A DNA stretch of 64,000 bases from Periconia sp. R9002. Lineage: Eukaryota > Ascomycota > Dothideomycetes > Pleosporales > Periconiaceae. Below, in pieces: positions 44,409 to 56,000 of the stretch. Numbering within the stretch: the stretch's first letter is position 1; every line of letters begins with the position of its first letter. The translations under genes were made by a program, and so were the position numbers. The stretch spans positions 1 through 64,000 of the forward strand of contig JAMAHW010000040.1 of NCBI GenBank assembly GCA_023627715.1. The letters run 5' to 3'. The notes under the pieces were generated by a model. The model did not search any database, was not told the origin of the DNA, and was given only the letters and a program-made list of their open reading frames with translations.

Positions 44409-45586
44409 GGTGGCTCAAGATAAAATGGGTTAACCTCAATGAGTGGATGTACGATGAAAGAATGGAAGTGAATGTAACTCTCAGTCATCTACAACAAAAC
44501 AAAATCTCATCGTACTTATATATGATGTTCACTCATCAAAGCTATGCTGTTATACATGGCGTTTCCTGGCTGTGTAAGTGTTTGCAGCCATGTACGAAGA
44601 TCAACTAAGATCAAGGCAAACAGTAGTTCTTGGGGCCGAAATAAGGGTGTTCTATACCAGGACGTTTCAGCGTTTCAGCGCCTTCTTACTGTGTAAGGCC
44701 TAAAGGCAATTAGGCTCTATGCTTTCAATCCATGAAGTTTCCCTCCTTGAAGCCGAAATCCCCTCTACCCATCAATGATACATGAGTATTAGAGCTACAG
44801 AACCATGTTGGCATCTTACACGCCAACCTTGCTAGCACGCTCACATGATTTTGAATGATTTTGAATTTGATCCTCACAGAGTATCACTACCCTGGGTATT
44901 GACACAGGTGGAGGGGGGGGTACACTGGGTAACGTCCTTGGCCGGGACGGGCACACAGGGAACTAAGTGCGCAGCACGCTCACATGAAAGACAACAAGGA
45001 CGATTTCAGACCCCAATAGTAGCAGGCGCATTCGAATGTAAACAAAAAAGCAATACAGCTACTTTCATTGGATGTGCAGCCAGGCTGTGTAATGTCCGGT
45101 GCTGCAAGCCCCAAGGGGCGTTGAACAAGTGATCTCAAGACGTCTTTCACGCGGAACCATGATTGGTAGGTCGTTCCCCCATCCGTTTCGGGTTAATGGA
45201 AATTAAATGTCCACTGAGATGGAGGAGTCGCAATCTCGATCTAAGTCTAAGGCAACCAAGCACGATTCCCGCTGTGTTCACATGTACGGGGACCCCATCC
45301 GAGCTTACACAAGAAATATAGCCTCGTAACACACACAGCCACGCAGTAAAAGGTAATATTTCTAATTTTAAGCTTAGCCCGTTTCAGCCACAAGTTGGGC
45401 CCAGGTACGATGTTTTCAACTTCACAACATGCTCAGCCGCTTAATGACGTCACAGAGTTTTCCATCTCACATAGGGTTCATTATGTATCTAGCACCTAGC
45501 TTTTCACGACAAGTTCAATCATTCGTAGTTCCGATTCAAGAAACCTCACCCTCTTCAGCCACATCACCTTCTTCAGTAACTTCAAC
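44409..45586. other. Intergenic with copy 2 of the dispersed repeat
   Basis: A 1.2-kb gap with no supported gene. The dispersed repeat lies at 44843-44911 and is followed by a G9 run. The left part is the promoter of the nuclease-like gene and the right part that of the small gene at 45587. Confidence 0.5.
44843..44911 (+). repeat. Dispersed repeat, copy 2
   Basis: It contains TTTGATCCTCACAGAGTATC then ACTACCCTGGGTATTGACAC, nearly identical to copy 1 at 29226-29299. Upstream, GATTTTGAAT is duplicated in tandem. Confidence 0.75.
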
Positions 45587-46178
45587 ATGTCTCGAGACGG
45601 ACCGCGGGAACCACCAGACTGGGTGGATGCTAATTTCGCTCTCTTCGTCCTCACCGATGTCTCTAACGAGGTAACTCTTCGCCGCAATCCACTTAGTAAA
45701 CAAATTTTTGCATGTCACTAAACCAAATTTTAAGGATATCAACAAGATACTCCAAGAAGCCTACGACGGCAGCACGGTAAACAACTACATGTTCTGGCTT
45801 GCCGATACTTTCACTACTGCCCCGCGCCGAACCGCAGACGGCGACACGACCTACGTCGATAGCGCCACTGAGCCTCCCATCCCAAAGGACTGGTCTTCTC
45901 CGTTCAAGGGAAAGACAGCTGAAGATGTGGCGGAGTTTCTTAAAACAGCCCCCGAGGATGTTTGCGTCGATTGGCATCATTTTGCTGTGTTGGACGACAA
46001 TTTCAAGGAGAAGAACTTGATCACGCTGTATAGGATTGGAGATGTGGATTTGGCCGGGGATAAACTGGACAAGGTGTTGTGTTCGGTCAAAGGATCGACG
46101 CTGACGTTGTCTAGCTTGGAGAAACATGTGTGGGACGAGTGGAAGAACGATTTCAAAGAGGATGAGCCTGTTGGATAA
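45587..46178 (+). CDS. Small fungal protein of unknown function
   Basis: Two exons, 45587-45670 and 45735-46178, with a 64-bp intron (GTAACT donor, CTAAAC branch, TTTTAAG acceptor), give 528 nt and 175 residues. The join reads VLTDVSNE-DINKILQEAY. The protein is soluble and acidic, with no signal peptide or membrane segment, and is rich in aromatic residues (DWVDANFALFVLTD, NNYMFWLADTFTTA, VCVDWHHFAVLD). It ends in an acidic tail (EWKNDFKEDE). I recognise no domain. Clean splice phase and protein-like composition support it as a real gene. Confidence 0.7.
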
Positions 46179-46601
46179 TCTATACCAGATGCCTGAAGAC
46201 TGGTTTGTATCAAATCATTTCGGTTGAGTTTGTGGTGTCTGGCAATATCGACAAGTTGTGGTGTATTTGATACGCGGTAGAAATATATCCACCAATCTAC
46301 ACAGCATGATCATACAGTAACAATCTGAGATGTCTTCAGATGTAACCACGTCGATCCAAACTATTAATTTTGCGTCTTGGTGGACCTTACTACGCCGATT
46401 ACGTGTTGTTTTCGTGTGTCATTTTCCTGACGCCCTACAGAACCATCTTGAAGGTAGGATCACGATCGTCACCAATACCTGCAACATTATCATACTCTCA
46501 AATCGATGTATCTATGTTGATCTTCGTACAATAGAGAATCTTGGCCAGAACACTGAATATCTCCATATCAGCCAAGCAATGTCTCATTTTCAATTCGAAA
46601 C
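46179..46601. other. Intergenic
   Basis: No gene is supported. It lies between the small unknown gene and the truncated MFS remnant. Confidence 0.45.
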
Positions 46602-47300
46602 TTACGAAAACCAGCCCACAACCAACAATGCGAGGACAATTGCATGTCCTTTATGGAACAGCGGTCTTTGTATATCTCGATAAAGGAAGCTTGCAAGGAT
46701 ACCCCCATAGTTAGCGATACCAAGTTGAAGAGCAGCAGCTGTCGCTCTCTTGTAGTGGCCTGCTGAGTTGTTCGCGAGCCAAGTCAAAACTGGTGGAACG
46801 CTGCTGTAGATTCCCGTAGCCATAAGAAACGTCATGCCATAGGGCATGGTGCACAACATCATGCAGCCGCGAAGTTTCATGCAATCCGATAGAAAGGCAA
46901 CACCCGCTGTGTAAAGAATAAGCTTCGTGGTTGATTTTGATCTGCAAGCCTTACTAGTCATGCAGGCAGCGACACTGTAAGGAATTGCGGACCACAGTTG
47001 TGCGTCATTCGCTGTATACCCGATGCCAGCGAGAATACTCGGGAGCTTGATTGTGTTAGCAAGTATTCTGTCGCTGAGAATTCTCGAAACTTGCGAAAAG
47101 GCCGAATGAGTATATACCGCTAAGCAGGCCAAAATAAAGCGAAACCTCCATGCTTATCAATAAAATCGAGAATTTCGAGCAATGTATCAAGAACTTTCTG
47201 GGGCGTCCCTCCGACTCTGCTTCTGGATTTCGATTTGATGTCCCCGGGGCAATGTTTGCGTACAGAATTGCAGCCATACAGGATCAGCAACAGAGCTTGG
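46602..47300 (-). pseudogene. Remnant of an MFS transporter (anion:cation symporter type)
   Basis: A minus-strand frame (47132-46602) contains KLPSILAGIGYTANDAQLWS, IPYSVAAC and LANNSAGHYKRATAAALQLG followed by IANYGGILASFLYRD. These match the central loop and helices 8-11 of fungal allantoate/nicotinate-permease-like MFS transporters. The segment between VAAC and the downstream helices is garbled, upstream helices appear only as scattered fragments in other frames (a GLLSGIYSFGLF segment near 47100), and the C-terminus is missing. No start, full helix set or consistent frame remains, so it is a decayed fragment. Confidence 0.6.
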
Positions 47301-47525
47301 CCCTCTGGATCGGTTCGTGGAGATGCGACAACATTCCCAAGAGTGGTCAACTATATTACGTGGCTTCCTCTAGTCGATTATTCGGCTAGCACAAGACCAA
47401 GTTCTGTCTTTTGAGCTCATTGCCAAGAAAAATGCTGCCTGGACTTCAGCATTTGTGCCATAATCAGTTGCTGTTCTAGGCGAGACTTCCCCGGATCTCG
47501 GGCAATATGTACTCAATCAGTGAAT

Positions 47526-48711
47526 GCAGATCAATGGAGACCTACTCACAACAATGTATGCTGTTACACAAACACATCGATTCCTATATACGCAACATGG
47601 GCTACCTCAAGAACTACTGCTATTGTATGGGATTTCGCATCACGCCTTGTCGTGGATTGTAAAGTGGACATTGCCTGTAAGTAAGACTGTCACTATTCAT
47701 TATATCATTGATACTTACTCATCTGAAGGCATTTTGGTTTACCCTTGTTTACACAGTCACTTATTTACTTCGTGACTCTTCCCGTGAATCACCGCCTCCA
47801 AGTGCAATTCGAGAGTTTACCGCGGCCATCATAGAGGCTACACATGGCCTAGGAATTACCTCGTCTTTCTTGGCGGTATCTGGGCAACATCCACGTGAAA
47901 GCAAATGGTATCCCATTGTATGCATTCTGTGGGGTATTCATGGATTGTGAGTTTGATTGGTCAGATCGGTGCAGATGTGTCCTGACTAATATTAGCCTCG
48001 TCTACGTGGGATGTGTGTGGACCTTCTCGGGTCTGGTCCGCAGCAAAAAAGGGACAATGAGCGACAGTCACGAGCATCCACCGAATTCCAATACCGACTC
48101 ATCGCTGATCATCACTAAACTCTCTATAATCTTGATTGCAGCTTGCCACGTAGTGTCTCTGCTCTCTGCTACCTCTCTAGCACAAGCTTTGCATACGGTG
48201 CGTAGAGAAAATCTTTTTACATTCAACGCTGATCATGATTGTTTTAGTTGGTTATATGCATGATATATATTCCCATATACATCCACACCGTCCTAGCTTA
48301 TGCTCTCTTCAAACCCCACGACATAGCCTGGGGAACTAAAGGCGACACTCGCCCAGAGCGTTTACCGGCTGTTTCGACGCGTGGAAGAGCGGATATTCTT
48401 CCTCCCATCGAAGAATTAAACTCTGAGTATGACCATTCCATATGAACATTGAAGAATAAACAATCCTCGCCAATTGTGCCGTCATTTAGCGACGAATCCT
48501 ATGATCTACTTCAGTCTACTCGGAGCGTCATCGTACTTTTCTGGATTATGCCGAATGTTCTTTTAATCAGAGCCATTATAGTATCTGAAAACGACAACTC
48601 CCCGGGTACAGGTGGGGCCTTTTCGTATCTGGCAATATTTTTGTCGTCTTTTGCAGGATTGACTCTTGTGAAGGCGGTTAGTGCAGTCTCATATCTATGT
48701 ACTCATTAGGA
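47526..48711 (+). pseudogene. 5'-truncated chitin synthase C-terminal half
   Basis: Four exon segments, about 47526-47676, 47729-47946, 47996-48197 and 48248-48711, join in phase through clean GT-AG introns (52, 49 and 50 bp). The product starts at INGDLLTTMYAV, equivalent to the NGSFFAA segment just after the catalytic QRRRW of chitin synthases. It continues through membrane helices, SKWYP, and YALFKPHDIAWGTKGDTRPE, a hallmark of the C-terminal membrane region. A single TGA at 48443-48445 interrupts the frame, after which the expected last helices (SYDLLQSTRSVIVLFWIM) continue. The catalytic glycosyltransferase domain is absent upstream. Either this is a truncated pseudogene or the 5' half was displaced by rearrangement; it cannot make chitin as it stands. 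Confidence 0.65.
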
Positions 48712-50039
48712 TAGTGACTTTCGCTTTGTAAAACTTCAGGGATTGATCTTAGTTTCTGTTTAGTAGTTTACTAGGAAAATATCGTTTGATTTGGCCAAAG
48801 TCAGTTTCAAGGTCTACTTTATTAGCGGTTCTGATTTCGAGGGCCTAATTCATACAGAACTCTTCGCTCTCTCATCTAATTGGCCATGCACACAGGAAAT
48901 TTGCCTAGCTGATCACCGTCAGCCATCGGCATCTCCACCTGCATAGATACGTTTCAGGCTCTTTTAATAGAAATAACTACCTAAGTTGCCTAGGTCCAGT
49001 GTGAAAAAGTTATTAAAATTTTTTTTGTAAAAATAGTGCGGGAAAAGAGCGTATGTATTTAGGTAGGGGTTCAGTTACGTGACACGTCACGTAACCGTGG
49101 GCGCTAAGCTCCGAGAATTCGCGCCAATCTTCGGGTCCGTTCCTCCAGAGTCGCACAAGGAGTCCCAAAGAGTGGCGTGGCAAGTATAAGATAACTGCCG
49201 CCCCGAGCGAGAATGTGGGAGTGATTAGGCGGGCGACCGTTACCTATTTATGTCTTAAAAAAGCGGTCACGTGTAGCAGCTGTTTGGAACGACCGAAATA
49301 TTGATTCGCTCATATCGCTGGTGCGTGATTTAACGCCAGCAGTTTCTTTGCTAGTTATTGCATTCACGGTGGATGCATCCTTTCAATCCACCTTGATATT
49401 GCAAAAGCGAACTAGCCAGCTGGCGACAGGAAGCAGAAGATAGGCTTAACGGATCATCACAGAAAGCCTTAGCGGACAGCAGGGCCGATGCCCTATCTAA
49501 TGCATACTCTGCACCAAGTGTAAAACGTTTAAGACCTGTTAGAAGTGGGGAGCCGCAGGTCTTTCCCAGCCGGGCCTGAAGTTGGTTGGTATGGAGCTCA
49601 GGATGACGGTACGTAGTAGCGCATAGTGTTTCAATTATGTTTGCTAATTTTTGCTACAGTACTTGATGCTCAAGTGAGAAGAGCTAAGGAGATTTTGTGC
49701 TGATAATGATTGTTATCAAGGTGAGGGAGCTACTTCTATTTATAATTAGATGGATCTCACCAATTAAATGACCTTGAAATGCAAATGAAGAATCTACTCC
49801 AATTAAACATAATTAAACACTTGTAATCTATCTAGGGTCTCATGCTTCGGGAGTCATCTCTCACCATTGGCGCAGAAAAATCCAAAAGGAACGACATTAT
49901 TTCTATTGTAACATTTCAAGACATTCTAATAAGGAGATACATAATTATTGTACCGCATAAAATTGTTGCGCTTAAGAAGAAAAAGAAGCAAAGAAAATGA
50001 GGGTAAGAAAGGAAAAAAACAAACAAACAAACAAACTAT
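48712..50039. other. Intergenic, 3' flank of the NRPS gene
   Basis: A 1.3-kb gap without a supported gene. It contains a 22-bp inverted repeat at 49074-49095 within a stretch (about 48990-49330) that differs in composition from its surroundings and may be part of an inserted element. AT-rich sequence at 49700-50039 precedes the NRPS stop codon. Confidence 0.5.
49074..49095. repeat. 22-bp inverted repeat
   Basis: The 10-bp arm GTTACGTGAC (49074-49083) and its exact reverse complement (49086-49095) are separated by AC. The arms contain ACGTGAC/GTCACGT, similar to bZIP-type binding sites. Confidence 0.8.
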
Positions 50040-53000
50040 CTACTTCGTATCTACAAAATCCCCTTCTTCTAAAATGGCGTGCAATTTCTTGACCCAAGAA
50101 ACTATGAGATCCTGATTGGACATATTTTTGTTCCATTCAAACTGCAGCACCAGTCGGCCATTAGCGACTTGAGCCTGTATACCAAAGAGAGCAAAGCGAC
50201 GGACGGGCTGGCCGCGAGCCCCAAGGCCACCTTCCGAAGAGTCTTCAAATGCACGGAAGCGCTCAAGATAAGTGACTTTGGTTGCTTGCGCAGGATCAAC
50301 GTTGGGACCTTTAGATGCTCTATGGATACCAGAGCCAAGGTAGTTCAACAGTACTTCCATCTGATTATGATGCTGGAAAGAAGTCGCACCTTTGTCGGTA
50401 TAATGTCGGGAGATAAAGTACGGCAATCCGTTGCCAGGAATTGATGCTCGAGTCGCTTGGGTACGTCCAACAATCGTTGCTAGGCTCTCTCCTCTTCTAA
50501 CAGCCACGTGTAACGGACTAATTGTCGTAAGCCAGCCGACTGTGCGGGACAGGTCAACCTCATATCCCGGCGGCGCGTCTCGACCGTGGCCATAACGAAA
50601 GATGGTTGGCGGTGACCGATCGGTAAAAATCCGTCCGAATGAATACAGAAGAGCTGCCGTAATAAGATCTTGCACATCAAGGCGATCACCGAGATCTAGT
50701 AGATCTGCCGTCCCAGCCTCACTTAGTTGAATTTGTTCACCAACCAAATCTTGCAGGAGATTTGAACGGTTCCTAATTTGCCAATAATTGAAATCGGCTT
50801 CCGGGACTTTGAAGGGCAGGACTTCCGATGGATCAAGGCCCTTGGCAATTTCAGCTTGCGCCTCGCACCAAGCTTGGAAAGGGTAAGGCTCCGCCGTTTC
50901 CTGGCTAGGAAGTGTTCTGTCACTCAAAAAATCTTCTAGTTCATCTAGAATAACATTCCATGAGATCATATCTGTCACCAGATGGTGAATAGTGAGAAAA
51001 AGAAGCTGATCTGATGCTGTATTTACAATGTCTGCGGCTACCAATGGACCTGAGTAGATATCAAGACTGGTCCGGCTCTGGTTCAGCGCAGATCTAGCTT
51101 CCTCAATATGAAAGACATGATGGCCTTGCACCCGATAAGAGCCAGTGACGTTCTCTGTGATCTCTTGCACGTGTCGCCGTGACGACCCCTGGTCTTCAAG
51201 TCGGAATCGAGCGCGAAGCAACGGATGTAACGTAACGATCTTTCGGATTGCTCTCTCCATATCAGGTAAACTGGTTTGTGACGTCAGGCGGAAAGGGAAC
51301 GCGTAGTGGAATAGTCGATTGGTGGTTCGAGATAGGTCGTCGTCGCCAAGCGCGAAATGTCCGTAGAATTGCTGCATAGGAGATAGCGAAAACGGTTTGC
51401 CCACTTGACTGCGGGGAGAGGCTACTAATTCAGATGTAACAGGCGTAGCACTGGCTGCGAGCTCTTCTAGAGATTTTGCTTTCAGAACAGATGGCACTGG
51501 TATGTAAAGATGTGCGTTACGGGCTAGGCCAGCTACCTGCATGGCGGAGATTGAATTGCCTCCCAATCGTACGAATGAGCTGTTGAGTGATATCTGGATG
51601 GACGGAAGGCCAATTACTTTGCTCCATATTGATCTGAGCGTTTCCTCTGCCGGACTCCAAGGTCGGGAAACACTGCTCTGGTCTTGGCCTAGACTTGCCA
51701 GCTCGCTCACGGTGTTTTCGTCAACCGTAGCAAGCCACCCGACAAGAGCACGACGATCGGCCTTGCCCGATGGCAGTAGCGGAAGATACGACAATGGAAT
51801 CCATAGTGACGGGACCATGTAGGATGGCAGCTGACTGGCAAGTGAAGACTCGACATGGTGCAGTACCTTCGAAGCGGTTGCTAGGTCGGCCCCCGACAGG
51901 AGGGAAATCGAGCCTGGTTGTCGTACAGAGGAGGTTTTATCAGACAGAGAGAAAAACCCGACAAGCTGATTTTTGCAGCGGCCGGTGCTTGGATATACCA
52001 CTGCCGAGCTCTCAATACCATCATGTGCTGTAAGGCGGTGCTCAATTTCGCCAAGCTCCGTACGTTGGCCTCTGATCTTAACCTGTGTGTCCTTGCGACC
52101 TATGCAGCTGATGCTTCCGTCCTTTGTGTACCGGACAAGGTCGCCGGAAAGATAAACTCGGTGGTTGGAGCTGTCTGCGATGGCATTATTCCTTTGTTTG
52201 AGCCAATGCGGAGGGTTGATATAAGCTGCGGCTGTACGGACCGGATCATTAAGATATCCACGACCGACGATTGGACCCTCAATGAGCAACTCGCCTATAG
52301 CGCCGAGAGGCGCTAATTTCTCTGGGTCATGGGGGTCGACGATCCAGTTTCGAGATGCCAAGGGCGTTCCGAGATCACTGACTGATTCCGGATGTGTAAT
52401 CAGTCGTAGAGTTGTCAAGATGGCACACTCAGCAGGGCCGTAGCCATTGTAAATCTGAACGGGTGAAGGTGAAGATTGCCACAGGTGTACATCGGAGGCC
52501 GATGGTGGTTCTCCAGCAAGAATAAGATCCTGGAGTGTGGGAAGCTCGTTGACTGGGAGAGTTCTTGCTAGAGATGGAGTTAGGCAAGCCCAGCTGATCC
52601 GGAGATCGTTGATGGCTTGAGCAAGGCCCCCGAGGCGAGGCTCGTTCCTGGATACGCATACACAAGCTCCAACAGTCAAAGGTGCCCACATCTCCAACAG
52701 CGCACTGTCAAAACTGTATGACGAGATTTGGAACGCGCGGCTGTCTCGACCGAGTCGTGAAACTTGGGTGTAAATGGCTGCGGAGCTAAGGAAGTTGCGG
52801 TGCTCTACTATACATCCCTTTGGAGTTCCAGTGCTCCCCGACGTAAATTGAACATAGAGGCCAAGACTGGGACTTAATGAGCTGGGTAGAGGAACAAGTG
52901 AACGATCATTGAGTTGATTGACCAAATTGTTGTCGATGGTGATGACTGGGATCTCGCAATTCGAGGAGTGAAACAATTCGGCGTGCCGGGGAGTAGCCAG

Positions 53001-56000
53001 TATGACACGAGGCTGACTCGCGTGAATGAGCTCTTCTCGACGAGATGGGGGATGATTTGGGTCAAGGAATATCACCGTTCCACCAGCTTTGGCGATGGCA
53101 ACGAGGCCTACAACAGTCCAAGGGGATTTCGCGGAAGCCCAGGCCACCCTATCGTCTGGTAACACACCCAAGGTTACAAGGTGATGGGCGATACCATCAC
53201 TGATGCGGTCTAGCTCGGCATATGTCAACTTCATGCCAACCTGAGAATCCACGGCAGGCGCATTCGGCGACAAGGCGACCTGCTCTGCGAACACTGCAGG
53301 GACAGACCTTTCAACCGCGGGTATTTGATGAGCGTACAATTTTTCCATCTCTTCTCTGTCTACTGGACTGAATATGCCTATGTCGTGGACAAGCTCATCA
53401 TAAGAGGCTTTGCATAGCTGCTGAATGATATGGTCAAACTGGTGGACAACGCGCTTCGTTTGGTAAGATGGTATGATATCGGGGTCATAAGAGGCGTGCA
53501 GGTGAACTGCGCCGCGACCAACGGTACATTGCATGACTAGTGGATACGAGAGGAACGCATCTTCGCCATCTATGAGACTGATTTGTCGCAGGCCGAGACG
53601 ATTAGACGGCGCAGATTCGCCGCGGTTTATCACCAGCAGGTTTGTGGTCTCGCATGATGCCTCACAGTCGGCGCTGAGACCACGGATTCGCTGAAGGCCA
53701 GCCTGCTCGTAGGGAATGATATCCAGAGATTCAGATTGTACTGTCGACAACAATCTACCAACGGTGGTGTTTGGACCCCAGCGAAAGCGGCAAGGTAAAG
53801 TTGTTATGGTAGGGCCGAACATCTCGTCAACGCCTGGGACTGGGACATTTCTCCCGGACTGGGTCATGTTAAAGACAACGTCCGAGTTGGAATTCTTTGC
53901 ATAGGATGATAGAAGTATCGCCCAGGTAGCTTTAATAATCGTTGGGAGCGTAAAGTCAGCAGGCAGCTCGTGCGTTAAGTCGACAGTGTGGTTAATGCTC
54001 TTCGTAGCACGCGCTGTATGGGACGAAGGCAAGGAGGATGGGGGCTCTGGGAAGACAGCGGGAGCCGCTCCGGCTAAATAGTGACGCCAGAACTCGTCCA
54101 CTACTGGGGTGTTGGTATGCTGCAGGTGTGCAACGAAAGCACTGAATGGAGGGTTGGAGATTGGTGATTTTCCATGGTATATTTCTTCTAACTGTTCCCA
54201 AAAACGAGACATCGTCCAGGCGTCGTACGCAGAGTGATGTGCGGTCCACAGGAAGTATGATCTTCCCGAGTCATCACTGACAATCGTTGCGGTGACCAGT
54301 TCAGCACCGAACTGTCCCACCTTGGCGTCCACCAACTTTTGCGAATAAGTCTCCAGGTCTGGGGCATGTGCGCGCGACACATATTGGGTCTTCTTGACGA
54401 CAACCTGACATGTGCCCCAAGAGGTGGTGGGAATGATGCGGGTTCGCAGGATTGGGTTCCGCTCGATAAGCGACTCGACAACAGCCGCGAATCGATCAAG
54501 GTCGATATTGTCGGGGATGAGGTGGCCCTCTTTGTTGATGTACGCGCTGTTTTGGCTCATAGTCACTGCCAAAAGTCCTTCCTGTAACGGAGTTGCTGGG
54601 TAAACGTCCTCCACAATGTCTCTGGACAGCTGCCACGTTTGCTCCAACTCTACTAGTAAGTCGTCTACTTCCAAGCCTGTAGATAGTAGAGAGAAGGGCT
54701 CTACAAGTGCACTGGACAAGTTTTGAGCAGCATTTTTGTGATTCTCCATTTCCTCTACTTTGATTCTCTTTGCCATACTTGATAGTTTCGGATGGAGGAA
54801 AACATCTTTGACGGATAAAATAAGCTGCTCTTCACGGGCTGCAGCAACTAATCGAATCGCTGTAAGTGAATCGCCTCCGAGCTGAATGAAGCTATCATCA
54901 CTACCAATCTGCTCACACGCAATACCTAGAATCTGGCTCCAATACCTCTGGAGTGCAAATTCGATCGAGCTTGATGGCGGAGACGGGTTAGTACGATGTC
55001 GCAGAGTATAATGGGCACGTTGCTCCTGACTCAGACCATTTCCTATAACACGTAGTGCCTTGCGGTCTACTTTCCCATTCTGATTCATTGGAAGAGAGGG
55101 GAGTGGGATATAGAGCAATGGTACCATGTGCGCGTCTAATCGGTTGAGGAGGTTGTCTCTGACGTCTAGGAAGGTTTTTGTTGCCATGAATGAGAGCAGC
55201 AAAGGCGTCGTATTTGGCGCATCTTCGCCAGATTCGTTGCGACTGGGTTGGAAGTATACCACAAGCTCAGTCCGATTATTCTCAGGATTTGGGAGATTAT
55301 CCACAATTATTTCAAACGGCTCAGAAAGAGCATTGTGGATGTGATACTCGATCTCTGCGAGCTCCACACGCTGACCATTGATTTTGATCTGTGTGTCTTT
55401 GCGGCCTACGTAGAGGAGCTCTCCATTGTCCTTGTAGCGAACTAGATCTCCGGTCTTGTAGAATCGCCGACGTTGGAGGTCATTAGGGTTCAACCGCTGC
55501 GCCCATTCAGGATCTTCAACGAAAGACTGGGCTGTTTTGAGGGGCTCTTTGATGTAACCTTCAGCAAGGATTGGACCCTCAATTACCAACTCGCCAATTG
55601 CGCCAACTGCGGTCAACTTGTCGTGATTATCTGCGCGGACAACCCATAACGTACCTCCTGGTAGTGAGCCTCCAATATTGAGGGCATCATCACCTGCCAC
55701 GTAGGGGTGCACGGAAGCAATCAGAGTTGCTTCAGCTGGACCGTAAGTGTTAATCAACTGGAGATGTCCGGCCCACTGGCTGACATCCCTCTCTTGGGGT
55801 GCTTCTCCGATGAAATAAAGAGTTTCTAGGCAGGGGACATCTTGAGGCTTGAGCAGACGTGCTACAGTCGGTGTCAGAATGGCCATGTTGGCGCCTAATG
55901 TTCGAATGGCTGGGGCAAGATTTGCCAGTCGGTCCTCTTCTGAAGGCACGCAGACGCACCCACCAAGTCCGAGGGTGGTAAATATTTCCATGATGGATAT

